From assembly GCA_039798885.1 (NCBI GenBank), contig JBDKFE010000061.1, forward strand, positions 1 through 64,000: a stretch of 64,000 bases of DNA, in the 5' to 3' direction. Made by a program: the position numbers and the translations under genes. Below are positions 35,782 through 43,696 of the stretch, in pieces. The DNA comes from Paragemmobacter sp039798885 (GTDB lineage Bacteria > Pseudomonadota > Alphaproteobacteria > Rhodobacterales > Rhodobacteraceae). The notes under the pieces were generated by a model, which was not told where the DNA came from, searched no databases, and saw only the letters and a program-made list of their open reading frames with translations. Within the stretch, counting starts at the first letter, position 1. Every line of letters starts with the position of its first letter.

Positions 35782-35812
35782 GGGGCGCGCCACGTGGCAT
35801 GGCGCGCCCCCT
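35782..35812 (-). terminator. Strong hairpin between dmmD and dmmA
   Basis: A perfect 10-bp stem GGGGCGCGCC/GGCGCGCCCC with a 9-base loop. On the minus strand it is followed by TTTCGC. It lies 9 bases beyond the dmmD stop, inside the dmmDABC cluster. It may attenuate rather than fully terminate. Confidence 0.6.
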
Positions 35813-35818
35813 GTCCTC

Positions 35819-36955
35819 TCAGCCCTGCGCGGTGCGGCGCTTCTTTTCCACATCGTAGAAGGGCATCGAATGCGTCACCGCCGCGATTTCCCCATGCGTC
35901 GCACAGTTCACCACCAGCTTCGTGCCGTTGTTGGCACAATCGACCGGGATACGCGCAATCGCGATGTTGTGCTTGTTCAGCGGCGAATACATCGCCTGCG
36001 TCACCACACCCACCTTCTTGCCATCGCGATAGATCGGCGCGCCATTGCCCGGCACGTTGGTGCCTTCCATCTTCAGGCCCCAGATCTTGAACCGCTCCTT
36101 GCCCTTCAGGCGGTAATGCTCTTCCGCCCCGCGGAAGCCCACCTTGCCGGGCGACACGGTGAAGTCGAGGCCCAGTTCCCACAGCGTATCGCCCGGACCT
36201 TCATCTGCAAACGGATACATCTCGGAATTGTCGAAGGGGAAGAACAGCAGATAGCTCTCCGTCCGCAGCAGATCCAGCGTGGTAAAGCGGCAGGGGATGA
36301 TCCCCATCGACTTGCCCTCATCCAGAATACGGTCCCAGATCATCGGCGCATCCTGCCCGCGCACGAACAGTTCATACCCCCGCTCGCCCGTATATCCGGT
36401 GCGCGAGATCATGGCGGGCTTGCCGAATAGGCTGGTCTGCATCTGCGCGAAATAGGGAAGCTGCCGGATGCCCGGCACATGCTTTTCCAGATAATCCACC
36501 GCCAGCGGCCCCTGCAGCGACAGATCATGCGTGTTGTCGTCAAAGCGGACCGACACATCGCGCCCCGTCGCGGCCATGGTCAGCTGCTCATGCCCCTGAC
36601 CCGACCCGTGGACAACCATAAAGCTGTTGGGGGCCAGACGGTAGATCACGCAGTCTTCCACGAACTTGCCCGCATCGTTCAGCATGCAGGCATAGACCGA
36701 CCGCCCCGGCATCAGCTTTTCCATGTTCCGGGTCGTGGCCCGTTCGATCACATGGCTTGCCGCCGGCCCGGTGATATGGACCTTCTTCAGGCCCGACACA
36801 TCCATCAGCCCCGCCTTGGTGCGGATGGCCATGTATTCCGCATCCGGATCGCCGGAATAGGACCATGCGGTTCCCATCCCGCTCCAGTCTTCAAGGTTCG
36901 AACCAAGCGCCCGGTGGCGGTCGCCGAGCGTGGAGAAGCGCCAGGAATTCGTCAT
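35819..36955 (-). CDS. dmmD: Dimethylamine monooxygenase-associated GcvT-like folate protein
   Basis: 378 residues of the GcvT aminomethyltransferase family. Conserved parts are MDVSGLKKVHITGP, SRTGYTGERGYELF and, near the C-terminus, GVVTQAMYSPL. It resembles the delta subunit of heme-dependent N-demethylase and should bind tetrahydrofolate to capture formaldehyde as methylene-THF. A GGGAGGG ribosome-binding site precedes the ATG at 36955. It is the first gene of dmmDABC on this strand. Confidence 0.9.
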   Translation of the reverse strand: MTNSWRFSTLGDRHRALGSNLEDWSGMGTAWSYSGDPDAEYMAIRTKAGLMDVSGLKKVHITGPAASHVIERATTRNMEKLMPGRSVYACMLNDAGKFVEDCVIYRLAPNSFMVVHGSGQGHEQLTMAATGRDVSVRFDDNTHDLSLQGPLAVDYLEKHVPGIRQLPYFAQMQTSLFGKPAMISRTGYTGERGYELFVRGQDAPMIWDRILDEGKSMGIIPCRFTTLDLLRTESYLLFFPFDNSEMYPFADEGPGDTLWELGLDFTVSPGKVGFRGAEEHYRLKGKERFKIWGLKMEGTNVPGNGAPIYRDGKKVGVVTQAMYSPLNKHNIAIARIPVDCANNGTKLVVNCATHGEIAAVTHSMPFYDVEKKRRTAQG

Positions 36956-37216
36956 CGATGTCCCTCCCGATGGACCTTTTGATTGCGAATACTCTCCAAC
37001 CATCCCCCCACGAAATCAACCTTCTTGTGCAAAAAGTTTTCCTCTCAGGGAAAGTTATTGGTCCAGAACCGCCGCTACCCGCCCGAAACCGCCCGCAAAG
37101 GCGCGGCGCGGCGGCACGGGACGGCAGGCGCGCGGCGACCGTTACCACCAACCGATTCTCCGAATGAAAAAGGGCGGCCCGCAGACCGCCCTTTTCCCTG
37201 TCACCTTGCCGCCAGA
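36956..37216 (-). promoter_or_regulatory. dmm operon promoter region
   Basis: A 261-base gap between the permease stop and dmmD. It contains AT-rich sequence and the candidate operator GTGCAAAAAGTTTTCC at 37027-37042, whose relatives lie upstream of the permease gene, tmm and tdm. Confidence 0.45.
37166..37195 (-). terminator. Terminator of the permease gene
   Basis: GAAAAAGGGCGG-CCCGCAGA-CCGCCCTTTTCC: a 6-bp G/C stem flanked by A and T runs, so it could work in both directions. It lies 22 bases beyond the permease stop. Confidence 0.75.
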
Positions 37217-38983
37217 TCAGCCCGGCAGCACGAAGAACCAGTTCGACCACAGGACCACCGCAGCCCCGGCGACCAGCGCCAGATAGGGCAGCATCCCGGC
37301 CCGGCGCGGCCCCAGATCGCCATGATCCGAAAGCCCCAGATCCTCCATCGCCTCCTTCGGGAACTGCCCCTTGTCGACGATGTAATGCCGCCAATAGAAG
37401 ACCGGCAGGATCAGCGCGGCAAAGATCAGCCCCGCCCAGAGCGCGTTGGAATAGCCCCAGACCTTCGCCCCCGCGCCAAGGAACAGCGCGTTCACAAAGG
37501 CCAGCACCGTGTTGATACCGATCAGCACGGTCGGCGCCTTCCACGGACGCTCCATATGGGGCGAGTCGATCCGGTGGATCCAGCCCGCGTTCAGGTTCAG
37601 GAAGTTGAACAGGATGTAGCCCACGTTCGAAATGGCGAGGACGTAGAAATACCCCCCCACATCCGACGCCAGCGCCAAGAGGAACAGGTTGAACCCGAAG
37701 TCGGTCCACATCGCCCCTGTCGGCGCGCCGTTCTTGTTCACCTTGCCCAGATACTTCGGCAGCCAGCCATCGCGCGACCCCTGATACAGCGTGCGCGACG
37801 ACCCGGCCATCGCGGTCATGATCGCAAGGAACAGCGCCATGATCATCAGGATCACGAACAGCTGGATGATCACATTCGACGACCCGAGGAAGCCCCCCAG
37901 CGCCGCCGCGATCCCGGTGCCGTCGACGATGCCGGTGGCCAGCATCCCCGAATGCCCCAGAACCCCTTGGAACGAGAAGGGGATCAGGAAGAAGAACACG
38001 ATGCACAGCAGGCCCGAATAAAAGATGGCCCGGAAGGTATCGGTCTTCGGGTCCTTCAATTCGCGGGTGTAGCAGACGGCGGTTTCAAAGCCGTAGGTCG
38101 ACCACGCCGCGATGTACATCCCGCCAAGGAACAGCGTCCAGCCGCCGATATCCCACGCGCCGTTCTCGCCCGAATAGGCGCCGGTCGGCGGCACGATGCC
38201 GGTGACGTTCATGCTGTCGATCTGCCCGGTCAGGATCGGAACGATCCCCACCAGCAGCAGCGGGATCAGCACGATCACAGCCAGCACCTTCTGCGCGCTC
38301 GCCGTGGATGCGATGCCGCGATGCTGGATGACGAAGATGATCGACATCAGGATCACGCCGATCACGAAGGTCGAATTGAAGTGCAGCGTCCCAAGACCTG
38401 GGATGGCGATGTTGAACGCTTCCCACACCCGGAAGGCAGGCGTCAGCGCAGCCACGCCATCGCTCGTCGCCACCGCCGTGATGGCGGCCTCGACCGTCGT
38501 TCCGGCATTGGCCGCGATGTATTCCGCCACCGCCGGCGTTTCCGCCGTGTAATTGGCAAGGTTCGCCGCGACCCAGTCCAGCACCTGCTGGCTTTCCGCC
38601 GCCGGAATCGGGAACAGCGCGTTCAGGATATACCCCGCCGCGATCACGCAACCCAAGCTCAGCACGGGCGACCAGGCGAACCAGTTGCACCACACCGACA
38701 GCGGCGCGATCAGCTTGGAATAGCGCAGCCACGCGGTCGCACCATAGACCGACGCCCCGCCCGACTTGTTTCCGAACATCCCCGCCATCTCGGCATAGGT
38801 GAACGACTGGAGGAAGCCCATGCACATGGACAGCATCCAGACGACGAAAGCCGCCTGCCCCGCCACGCCCGCGATACCGCCGAGCGAGAAGAGGACAAGC
38901 GGTGGCACACCGGCGGCCACCCAGAAGGCGCCCTTCCAGTCCAGCGCGCGATGAAGCTCGCCGCTGTTTGGTGTTGAAGTCAT
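37217..38983 (-). CDS. APC superfamily amino acid/amine permease
   Basis: 588 residues with about twelve membrane segments. The N-terminal FSLGGIAGVAGQAAFVVWM and AGMFGNKSGGASVYGATAW resemble the first helices of APC permeases. A long extracytoplasmic loop (about 150-240) is unusual in length. It lies between tmm and dmmD with its own promoter region and terminator. It may import methylated amines in place of a TMAO ABC system, which is absent here; substrate inferred only from context. Confidence 0.85.
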   Translation of the reverse strand: MTSTPNSGELHRALDWKGAFWVAAGVPPLVLFSLGGIAGVAGQAAFVVWMLSMCMGFLQSFTYAEMAGMFGNKSGGASVYGATAWLRYSKLIAPLSVWCNWFAWSPVLSLGCVIAAGYILNALFPIPAAESQQVLDWVAANLANYTAETPAVAEYIAANAGTTVEAAITAVATSDGVAALTPAFRVWEAFNIAIPGLGTLHFNSTFVIGVILMSIIFVIQHRGIASTASAQKVLAVIVLIPLLLVGIVPILTGQIDSMNVTGIVPPTGAYSGENGAWDIGGWTLFLGGMYIAAWSTYGFETAVCYTRELKDPKTDTFRAIFYSGLLCIVFFFLIPFSFQGVLGHSGMLATGIVDGTGIAAALGGFLGSSNVIIQLFVILMIMALFLAIMTAMAGSSRTLYQGSRDGWLPKYLGKVNKNGAPTGAMWTDFGFNLFLLALASDVGGYFYVLAISNVGYILFNFLNLNAGWIHRIDSPHMERPWKAPTVLIGINTVLAFVNALFLGAGAKVWGYSNALWAGLIFAALILPVFYWRHYIVDKGQFPKEAMEDLGLSDHGDLGPRRAGMLPYLALVAGAAVVLWSNWFFVLPG

Positions 38984-39404
38984 GAGAGTAACTCCCTTGT
39001 TCCCTGTTGGTCCCGGTTCCTGCGGCCTTAGCACCGCCACAGTCCGGGTTCGTATTGTCCGGTCCTCCCGCAAAGGCGGGGGCCAGTGGCAAAAGGAAAG
39101 CATGGCTTGTTGTACAAGGCGAGAATATTTTCATTCGTGCGAAACTTTTTTTCCCCTTAACTCGGGGCCTTCCCATCAATCCCCCCCGAAAGGCGAAAAG
39201 GCCCGGGCCATGTCCCATGCCTTTCCCATTCGATGATCAGAATTTGTGCAGCGCGCGAAGTCCCCTTGCCATGCGCCGCCCTTTGATCCCGCGCCCCGGC
39301 AACCCGCACCCCGACACAGCGGATCAGGACCCGCACCAGCCCCCACGCCAAAGCAAAAGGGGCCCCGGCACTGGCCGAGGCCCCTTGTTGGCCGTCCCGC
39401 GGGA
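38984..39404. other. Permease promoter and tmm 3' region
   Basis: A 421-base gap. The permease-proximal part holds a candidate operator GTGCGAAACTTTTTTTCC at 39137-39154 in an AT-rich context. The tmm-proximal part holds a strong terminator. No additional gene is seen. Confidence 0.5.
39351..39385 (-). terminator. Rho-independent terminator of tmm
   Basis: On the minus strand, GGGGCCTCGG and CCGGGGCCCC form a 10-bp stem with one mismatch and a 6-base loop, followed by TTTTGCTTTGG. It lies 20 bases after the tmm stop. Confidence 0.8.
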
Positions 39405-40748
39405 TCAGTTCCGCAGATAGCTTTCCATGCTGTCCTCCAAGGCGTCCTTCCACGGCGTGTGGTGGATCGGCGCCATCGTCCCGGTGATGACCGACTTGTA
39501 GGCGTTGTTGCGGAAGCCCATGATGTCCTTCTTCTTGTGCTCCTTCCACTCGAAGAAGGCCTCGCAGGCCCCGTCCACGTCAAAGGACGGATAGTCCGTC
39601 TCGGCGATCAGTTCTTTCACGTAATCACCCTGATAGTGGATGGCGTCATGGGCATCCTGCCCCGCATCCTCGCCCGCCACGCGATCCTCGACATCCTTCA
39701 GCAGCACCGCCTTGTCCGTGGGAACGGCGATCCGCCCCATAATCGCATCCCGCACCCACCAAGCCTGCGCGTCGAACATGTTGAAGGTGAACCACTGGTC
39801 CTGCATGCCGATGTAGAACAGCTTCGGATTATGCACCCAAGCCACGCCCTTATACAGGTCCGCCGTGGCCAGCCGGTTCGCCGTCTTCAGCCGCAGATCA
39901 TCGGGCAGGAAGGGGAAATGGTGCTTGTAGCCCGTGCACAGGATGATCGCATCGATCTTCTTGCTGGTGCCATCCACGAAATGGGCGGTCGTCTCGTCGA
40001 CATGGCTCAGCTTCGGGACTTCTTTCCAGTTGTCGGGCCAATTGAACCCCAAGGGCGCATTGCGATAGGCGACCGTGATCGACTTCGCCCCGTATTTCCA
40101 GCACTGCGACCCGATATCCTCGGCCGAATAGGACGATCCAAGGATCAGCAGGTCCTTGCCCGAAAACTCGCGCGCGTCGCGGAAATCATGCGCGTGCAGC
40201 ACGCGGCCGTTGAACTTGTCGAAGCCCGGATATTCCGGAACATTCGGGACCGAGAAGTGACCCGAAGCAACGACGACATTGTCGAACTCTTCGGAATACA
40301 TCCGGTCGGCCTTCAGGTCATGGACGGTGACGGTGAAATTCCCCTTGTCCGCGTTATAGGCGACCATCCGCACGGTGGTCGAAAAGCGGATCCAGTCGCG
40401 CACGCCCGCCTTCTGCACCCGCCCCTGAATATAGTCGAACAGCACCGCGCGCGGCGGATAGGACGCGATCTGTTTGCCGAAATGCTCTTCAAAGGAATAG
40501 TCGGCGAATTCCAGACCTTCCTTCGGCCCGTTCGACCACAGATAGCGGTACATGGAACAATGGACCGGCTCGCCATGCTCATCCAGACCCGTCCGCCACG
40601 TGTAGTTCCACAGGCCACCCCAGTTCGACTGCTTCTCGAAACAGACCACCTCGGGGATGTCGGCCCCCTTGGCCTTGGCCGACTGGAACGCCCTCAATTG
40701 TGCAAGCCCCGACGGCCCCGCCCCGATCACCGCAACGCGTTTGGTCAC
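39405..40748 (-). CDS. tmm: Trimethylamine monooxygenase (flavin-containing monooxygenase)
   Basis: 447 residues. FAD-binding GAGPSG at 9-14, the FMO fingerprint FxGxxxHxxxF (FNGRVLHAHDF) at 179-189, NADPH-binding GSSYSA at 204-209 with Tyr207 at the position noted in Tmm structures, and LCTGYKHHFPFLP. It oxidises trimethylamine to TMAO with NADPH and oxygen. The GTG at 40748 is preferred: GGAGG lies five bases upstream and the N-terminus TKRVAVIGAGPSG then matches known Tmm proteins. ATGs at 40760 and 40766 are alternatives. Confidence 0.93.
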   Translation of the reverse strand: MTKRVAVIGAGPSGLAQLRAFQSAKAKGADIPEVVCFEKQSNWGGLWNYTWRTGLDEHGEPVHCSMYRYLWSNGPKEGLEFADYSFEEHFGKQIASYPPRAVLFDYIQGRVQKAGVRDWIRFSTTVRMVAYNADKGNFTVTVHDLKADRMYSEEFDNVVVASGHFSVPNVPEYPGFDKFNGRVLHAHDFRDAREFSGKDLLILGSSYSAEDIGSQCWKYGAKSITVAYRNAPLGFNWPDNWKEVPKLSHVDETTAHFVDGTSKKIDAIILCTGYKHHFPFLPDDLRLKTANRLATADLYKGVAWVHNPKLFYIGMQDQWFTFNMFDAQAWWVRDAIMGRIAVPTDKAVLLKDVEDRVAGEDAGQDAHDAIHYQGDYVKELIAETDYPSFDVDGACEAFFEWKEHKKKDIMGFRNNAYKSVITGTMAPIHHTPWKDALEDSMESYLRN

Positions 40749-41064
40749 ATCACCCTCCATGTCCATTCTTATGGTTCGCTTTTTCCCCAAGGCTAAACGG
40801 CACCCGCACCATGCGTCAAATATTTTTCCCCGCATGAAATAACTTGCCGCAGCCATACCTTTCCCCGACCGGCGCGGATCGGAAACATTCGACCTTGGAA
40901 ACAGCGATTTCCGCGCTTTCGCCTGCTTCGCCGGATTTCTGCCCTTCTCTCGTCATGATTTCCCCCGAGAGACAGGGTCGTGTGATGACAGATGTGCCTG
41001 CGGGGAAGTCCGGCCCTGCGGGAATGTTGTGTGCCGACGGATATCCTCAACGGCTGGTCACAGC
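40749..41064. promoter_or_regulatory. Divergent tmm / response-regulator control region
   Basis: A 316-base gap. Near tmm an inverted repeat CATGCG-N15-CGCATG (40810-40836) encloses the AT-rich TCAAATATTTTTCCC, related to the motif upstream of the other island genes. The rest precedes the response-regulator gene on the plus strand and holds no recognised gene. Confidence 0.45.
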
Positions 41065-42171
41065 ATGAAAATCCTTGCCGTCGACGACGACGAAACGATC
41101 CTCGATCTGCTGTCCGAAGCGCTCGCGCTGAAGGGCCATGAACGCCTTGCCCGCGCCCGCTCGGCGCACGAGGCCTTGGGAATCATCGCCGCAACCACCG
41201 CGCCCTTCGACTGCCTGCTGCTGGACATCCAGATGCCCGGCATGGACGGCATCGCGCTTTGCCGCGAAATCCGCAACCTGCCCGGCTATCAGCACACCCC
41301 GATCCTCATGCTCACCGCCATGTCCCAGCGCGACTATATCGAACGCGCCTTCATGGCCGGGGCCACCGATTACATCACCAAACCCTTCGACCTGCTCGAA
41401 CTGGGGGCCCGAATCGGCGTCGCCCACCGCCTTGTCGAGGAACGCAACCGCGTCGAGGACGGCCTGTCCACGATCGAACGGCTCAAGCGCGAACTCAAGA
41501 CCGTGCCCCCCGTCGCACTGGCCGATCCCGTCGACCTCGGCCCCGTGCCGCGCGCGATCAACTGGCTGGCCTTCGAAAACTACATCCTCTCCCTCACCCG
41601 CGCGAAGCTTTTTACCTCCCACGTGCTCGCCGCCAAGGTGGTCGAAATCGACCGCCTCCACGCAGAACACCGCCCCGGCGAATTCCTCGCCCGGCTCCGA
41701 CTCGTCGGCCAAGCCCTGGCCGAGGCGACCGAAGGCGAAGGCACGGTCCTGTCCTATCGCGGCAACGGCACCTTCCTCTGCATCAGCCATATCCGCAGCC
41801 GCCTGTCCGCGCAGGACATCGAGACGCATATCAACGACTCCATCCTTTCGGGTCAGGGCATCAGCGTGATCGTGGGCGAACGCCTTTCGCTTGGCGCGCT
41901 TACCCGCTTCGGGTCGCTGCAATCGCTGAACAAGGCCGCCGCCGACGTGGAACGCAAGCTGGAACTGGTGGGCTCCAAACCCATGCCGCCCCGCTCGCTG
42001 CCGCAACGCTCGCTTGCGCGGTATCGCGGCGAACAGGAACGCACCGCCTATGAAGGCATGCTGCGCCAGATGCTGGACGAAGACCTCGCGCGCCTGCGCG
42101 GGGAACTTAATGCAAACGTGGGTCTAGGTTCATCAGCGCGACCTGAACCCTTGCGCCGTCGATCACCATGA
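41065..42171 (+). CDS. Response regulator with degenerate GGDEF-like output domain
   Basis: 368 residues. The receiver domain (1-120) has the acidic pocket VDDDE, the phospho-acceptor in LLLDIQMPGMDG and Lys in ITKPFD. The output region (about 160-300) has the layout of a GGDEF domain, but the active-site loop reads SYRGNGTFLCI instead of GGDEF, so cyclase activity is doubtful. It heads a signalling cluster with an AHL synthase, kinase, Hpt protein and second response regulator. Its 3' end overlaps the converging AHL synthase gene by 65 bases. Confidence 0.82.
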   Translation: MKILAVDDDETILDLLSEALALKGHERLARARSAHEALGIIAATTAPFDCLLLDIQMPGMDGIALCREIRNLPGYQHTPILMLTAMSQRDYIERAFMAGATDYITKPFDLLELGARIGVAHRLVEERNRVEDGLSTIERLKRELKTVPPVALADPVDLGPVPRAINWLAFENYILSLTRAKLFTSHVLAAKVVEIDRLHAEHRPGEFLARLRLVGQALAEATEGEGTVLSYRGNGTFLCISHIRSRLSAQDIETHINDSILSGQGISVIVGERLSLGALTRFGSLQSLNKAAADVERKLELVGSKPMPPRSLPQRSLARYRGEQERTAYEGMLRQMLDEDLARLRGELNANVGLGSSARPEPLRRRSP

Positions 42172-42694
42172 CAGGTCCGGCAGGCTTTGCCCTCAGGCCC
42201 AGCCTGCCGATCCAGCGCGGCCAAACCGCCGGCCCCAGCGCCAGCAACTGCATCGCCCCAAGGGACCGTGCGGTCCTGATCAATTCATACATCAGATCCC
42301 CCTGCACTTTCTTGCGCAGCTTCGCGGGGACATTGTTCGAAACAAAGATGCGCGACGCCTCCCAGATCTTCGGATCGACCGGCGCCTCGAAATCCATCAG
42401 GTCCGACGGAATGGACTCCAGCATCCCGCGCTGGGCGTCGCGGATCATGTAGGTATACATGCCCACCTTCGCGGTGGTTGGCGTCAGCCGCACCCCGGCC
42501 AGCACCTCGCCCTTTTCATGCACCGCGATCCAGCGGCTCGCGGGCGTGTCGTACTGATCGAATTCCATGCCTTCGGCTTCGGGCAGACGCCAGTTGTTGC
42601 GAAGGATGAAAGACGTCCGACGTGCCTTCAGCAGATTGACGAAAAGATCGCCATGCTGGTGCATGTTCTGGAAGGACAAAGTGGTCGTCAGCAT
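42107..42694 (-). CDS. LuxI-type acyl-homoserine-lactone synthase
   Basis: 195 residues from the ATG at 42694. The conserved LuxI residues fall at nearly canonical positions: Arg25, Phe29, Trp35, Asp46, Asp49, Arg69, Glu112 and Arg115, with Asp46-x-x-Asp49 in EFDQYD and the pair in WEASR. It should make an N-acyl-homoserine lactone from S-adenosylmethionine and an acyl carrier. An upstream in-frame ATG at 42820 has a better ribosome-binding site (GAGGGG) but would add 42 atypical residues. No luxR gene is nearby. Confidence 0.85.
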   Translation of the reverse strand: MLTTTLSFQNMHQHGDLFVNLLKARRTSFILRNNWRLPEAEGMEFDQYDTPASRWIAVHEKGEVLAGVRLTPTTAKVGMYTYMIRDAQRGMLESIPSDLMDFEAPVDPKIWEASRIFVSNNVPAKLRKKVQGDLMYELIRTARSLGAMQLLALGPAVWPRWIGRLGLRAKPAGPVMVIDGARVQVALMNLDPRLH

Positions 42695-43299
42695 TCCCGA
42701 TCCCGGATTCACGGCCTCGTTGACACCACTCTGGCGGGGGTTTCGCCCCCCGTCCAAACCGTCCAACCCAGAAAACTCGATCGTGTCGAGCGTCCGCCTG
42801 CGGGCTGGAAGGCTGACCATGATGCCCCTCACTGGGTAATATTCGTAAACAACAAAGGCATGACGAACGAAGAGATTCCAAGCCGTTTTAGCGATTTGGT
42901 TCAAATCAGGCGGAACTGTGGCAAATTCGCAAACCCAGAAAATCATTGATCGACAACATCTTGTGGTTCGACTCTAAACTCACACACCAGTCACCCCTTG
43001 CCCTTTTCCGACAAAAAAATCCAAAGCACCAACAGCACATAGTTTACACAGCCTAAACAATCCTCCCCCACGCGAAACCGCAAACAACAAGACACGTCCC
43101 GCACGAATCGCGCTGTTTTGGGGCGCAAGACGCCAGAAATGACCCCAAGGCGACCACAATGTCGCCCGACTGCGGGGTCAGTAACAATCATGAACACGGC
43201 GGAACCGTCACTGGCCCCACCCGTTCGCGCCCTCCGGGGCCGTCCGGTCCGGCCAAGGCCCACTCGTCCGTGGCATCTGGACTGTTCGGGGGATATGCG
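42695..43299. promoter_or_regulatory. Divergent control region of the AHL synthase and kinase cluster
   Basis: About 600 bases, with lower GC than surroundings between 42840 and 43120. A hairpin CGGGGG-TTTCG-CCCCCCG at 42738-42755 lies in the leader of the AHL synthase gene, about 45 bases before its start. The rest should carry promoters for both directions. No clear lux box was found by eye. Confidence 0.5.
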
Positions 43300-43683
43300 A
43301 TGTCGCGCTACTTTCAATGCTTCAAACTCTACGCCGAGGTGGCGGACTTCCTGCTCCTCGACCGTTCCGAACCTGTGCTTCTGGTGGACCTGTCGATGGA
43401 ACCGGCGCTGGACCGGCCGGGCTGCAACCCCTACCCGCACCGCACCACCTTTTCGGTAAGGGATGCCGAACTCATCGCCCGCTTCCTCGAAGAGATTTCG
43501 GTCGGCGACGCGATCGAGGCCGAGGGGTCCTTCTCGCAGTCCGACTACATCCCACATCGGACCACCTGCATCGACACCACCTTCCTCATGGCCGATTTCC
43601 AAAGGCTGCCGCTGCCCGAACAACTGATCCCTGCACCGCCGGAATTCGCCCGCGACGCGCTGCGCCCGAACCGCCTGCACTGA
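43300..43683 (+). CDS. Hypothetical protein in a histidine-kinase operon
   Basis: 127 residues with no family I recognise. It starts MSRYFQCFKLYAEVADFLLL after GGGGGAT, and the C-terminal half has a strand-rich pattern (GDAIEAEGSFSQSDYIPHRT) that could be an OB-like barrel, though this is a guess. No signal peptide or membrane segment is seen. It ends 13 bases before the histidine kinase start, so it is likely cotranscribed and may modulate the kinase. Confidence 0.7.
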   Translation: MSRYFQCFKLYAEVADFLLLDRSEPVLLVDLSMEPALDRPGCNPYPHRTTFSVRDAELIARFLEEISVGDAIEAEGSFSQSDYIPHRTTCIDTTFLMADFQRLPLPEQLIPAPPEFARDALRPNRLH

Positions 43684-43696
43684 GGTCCTAGCCGCA

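Noticed and set aside
42107..43299. A LuxR box upstream of the AHL synthase
   Set aside because: No convincing 18-20 base palindrome of lux-box type was seen by eye; a computed search is needed before claiming one.
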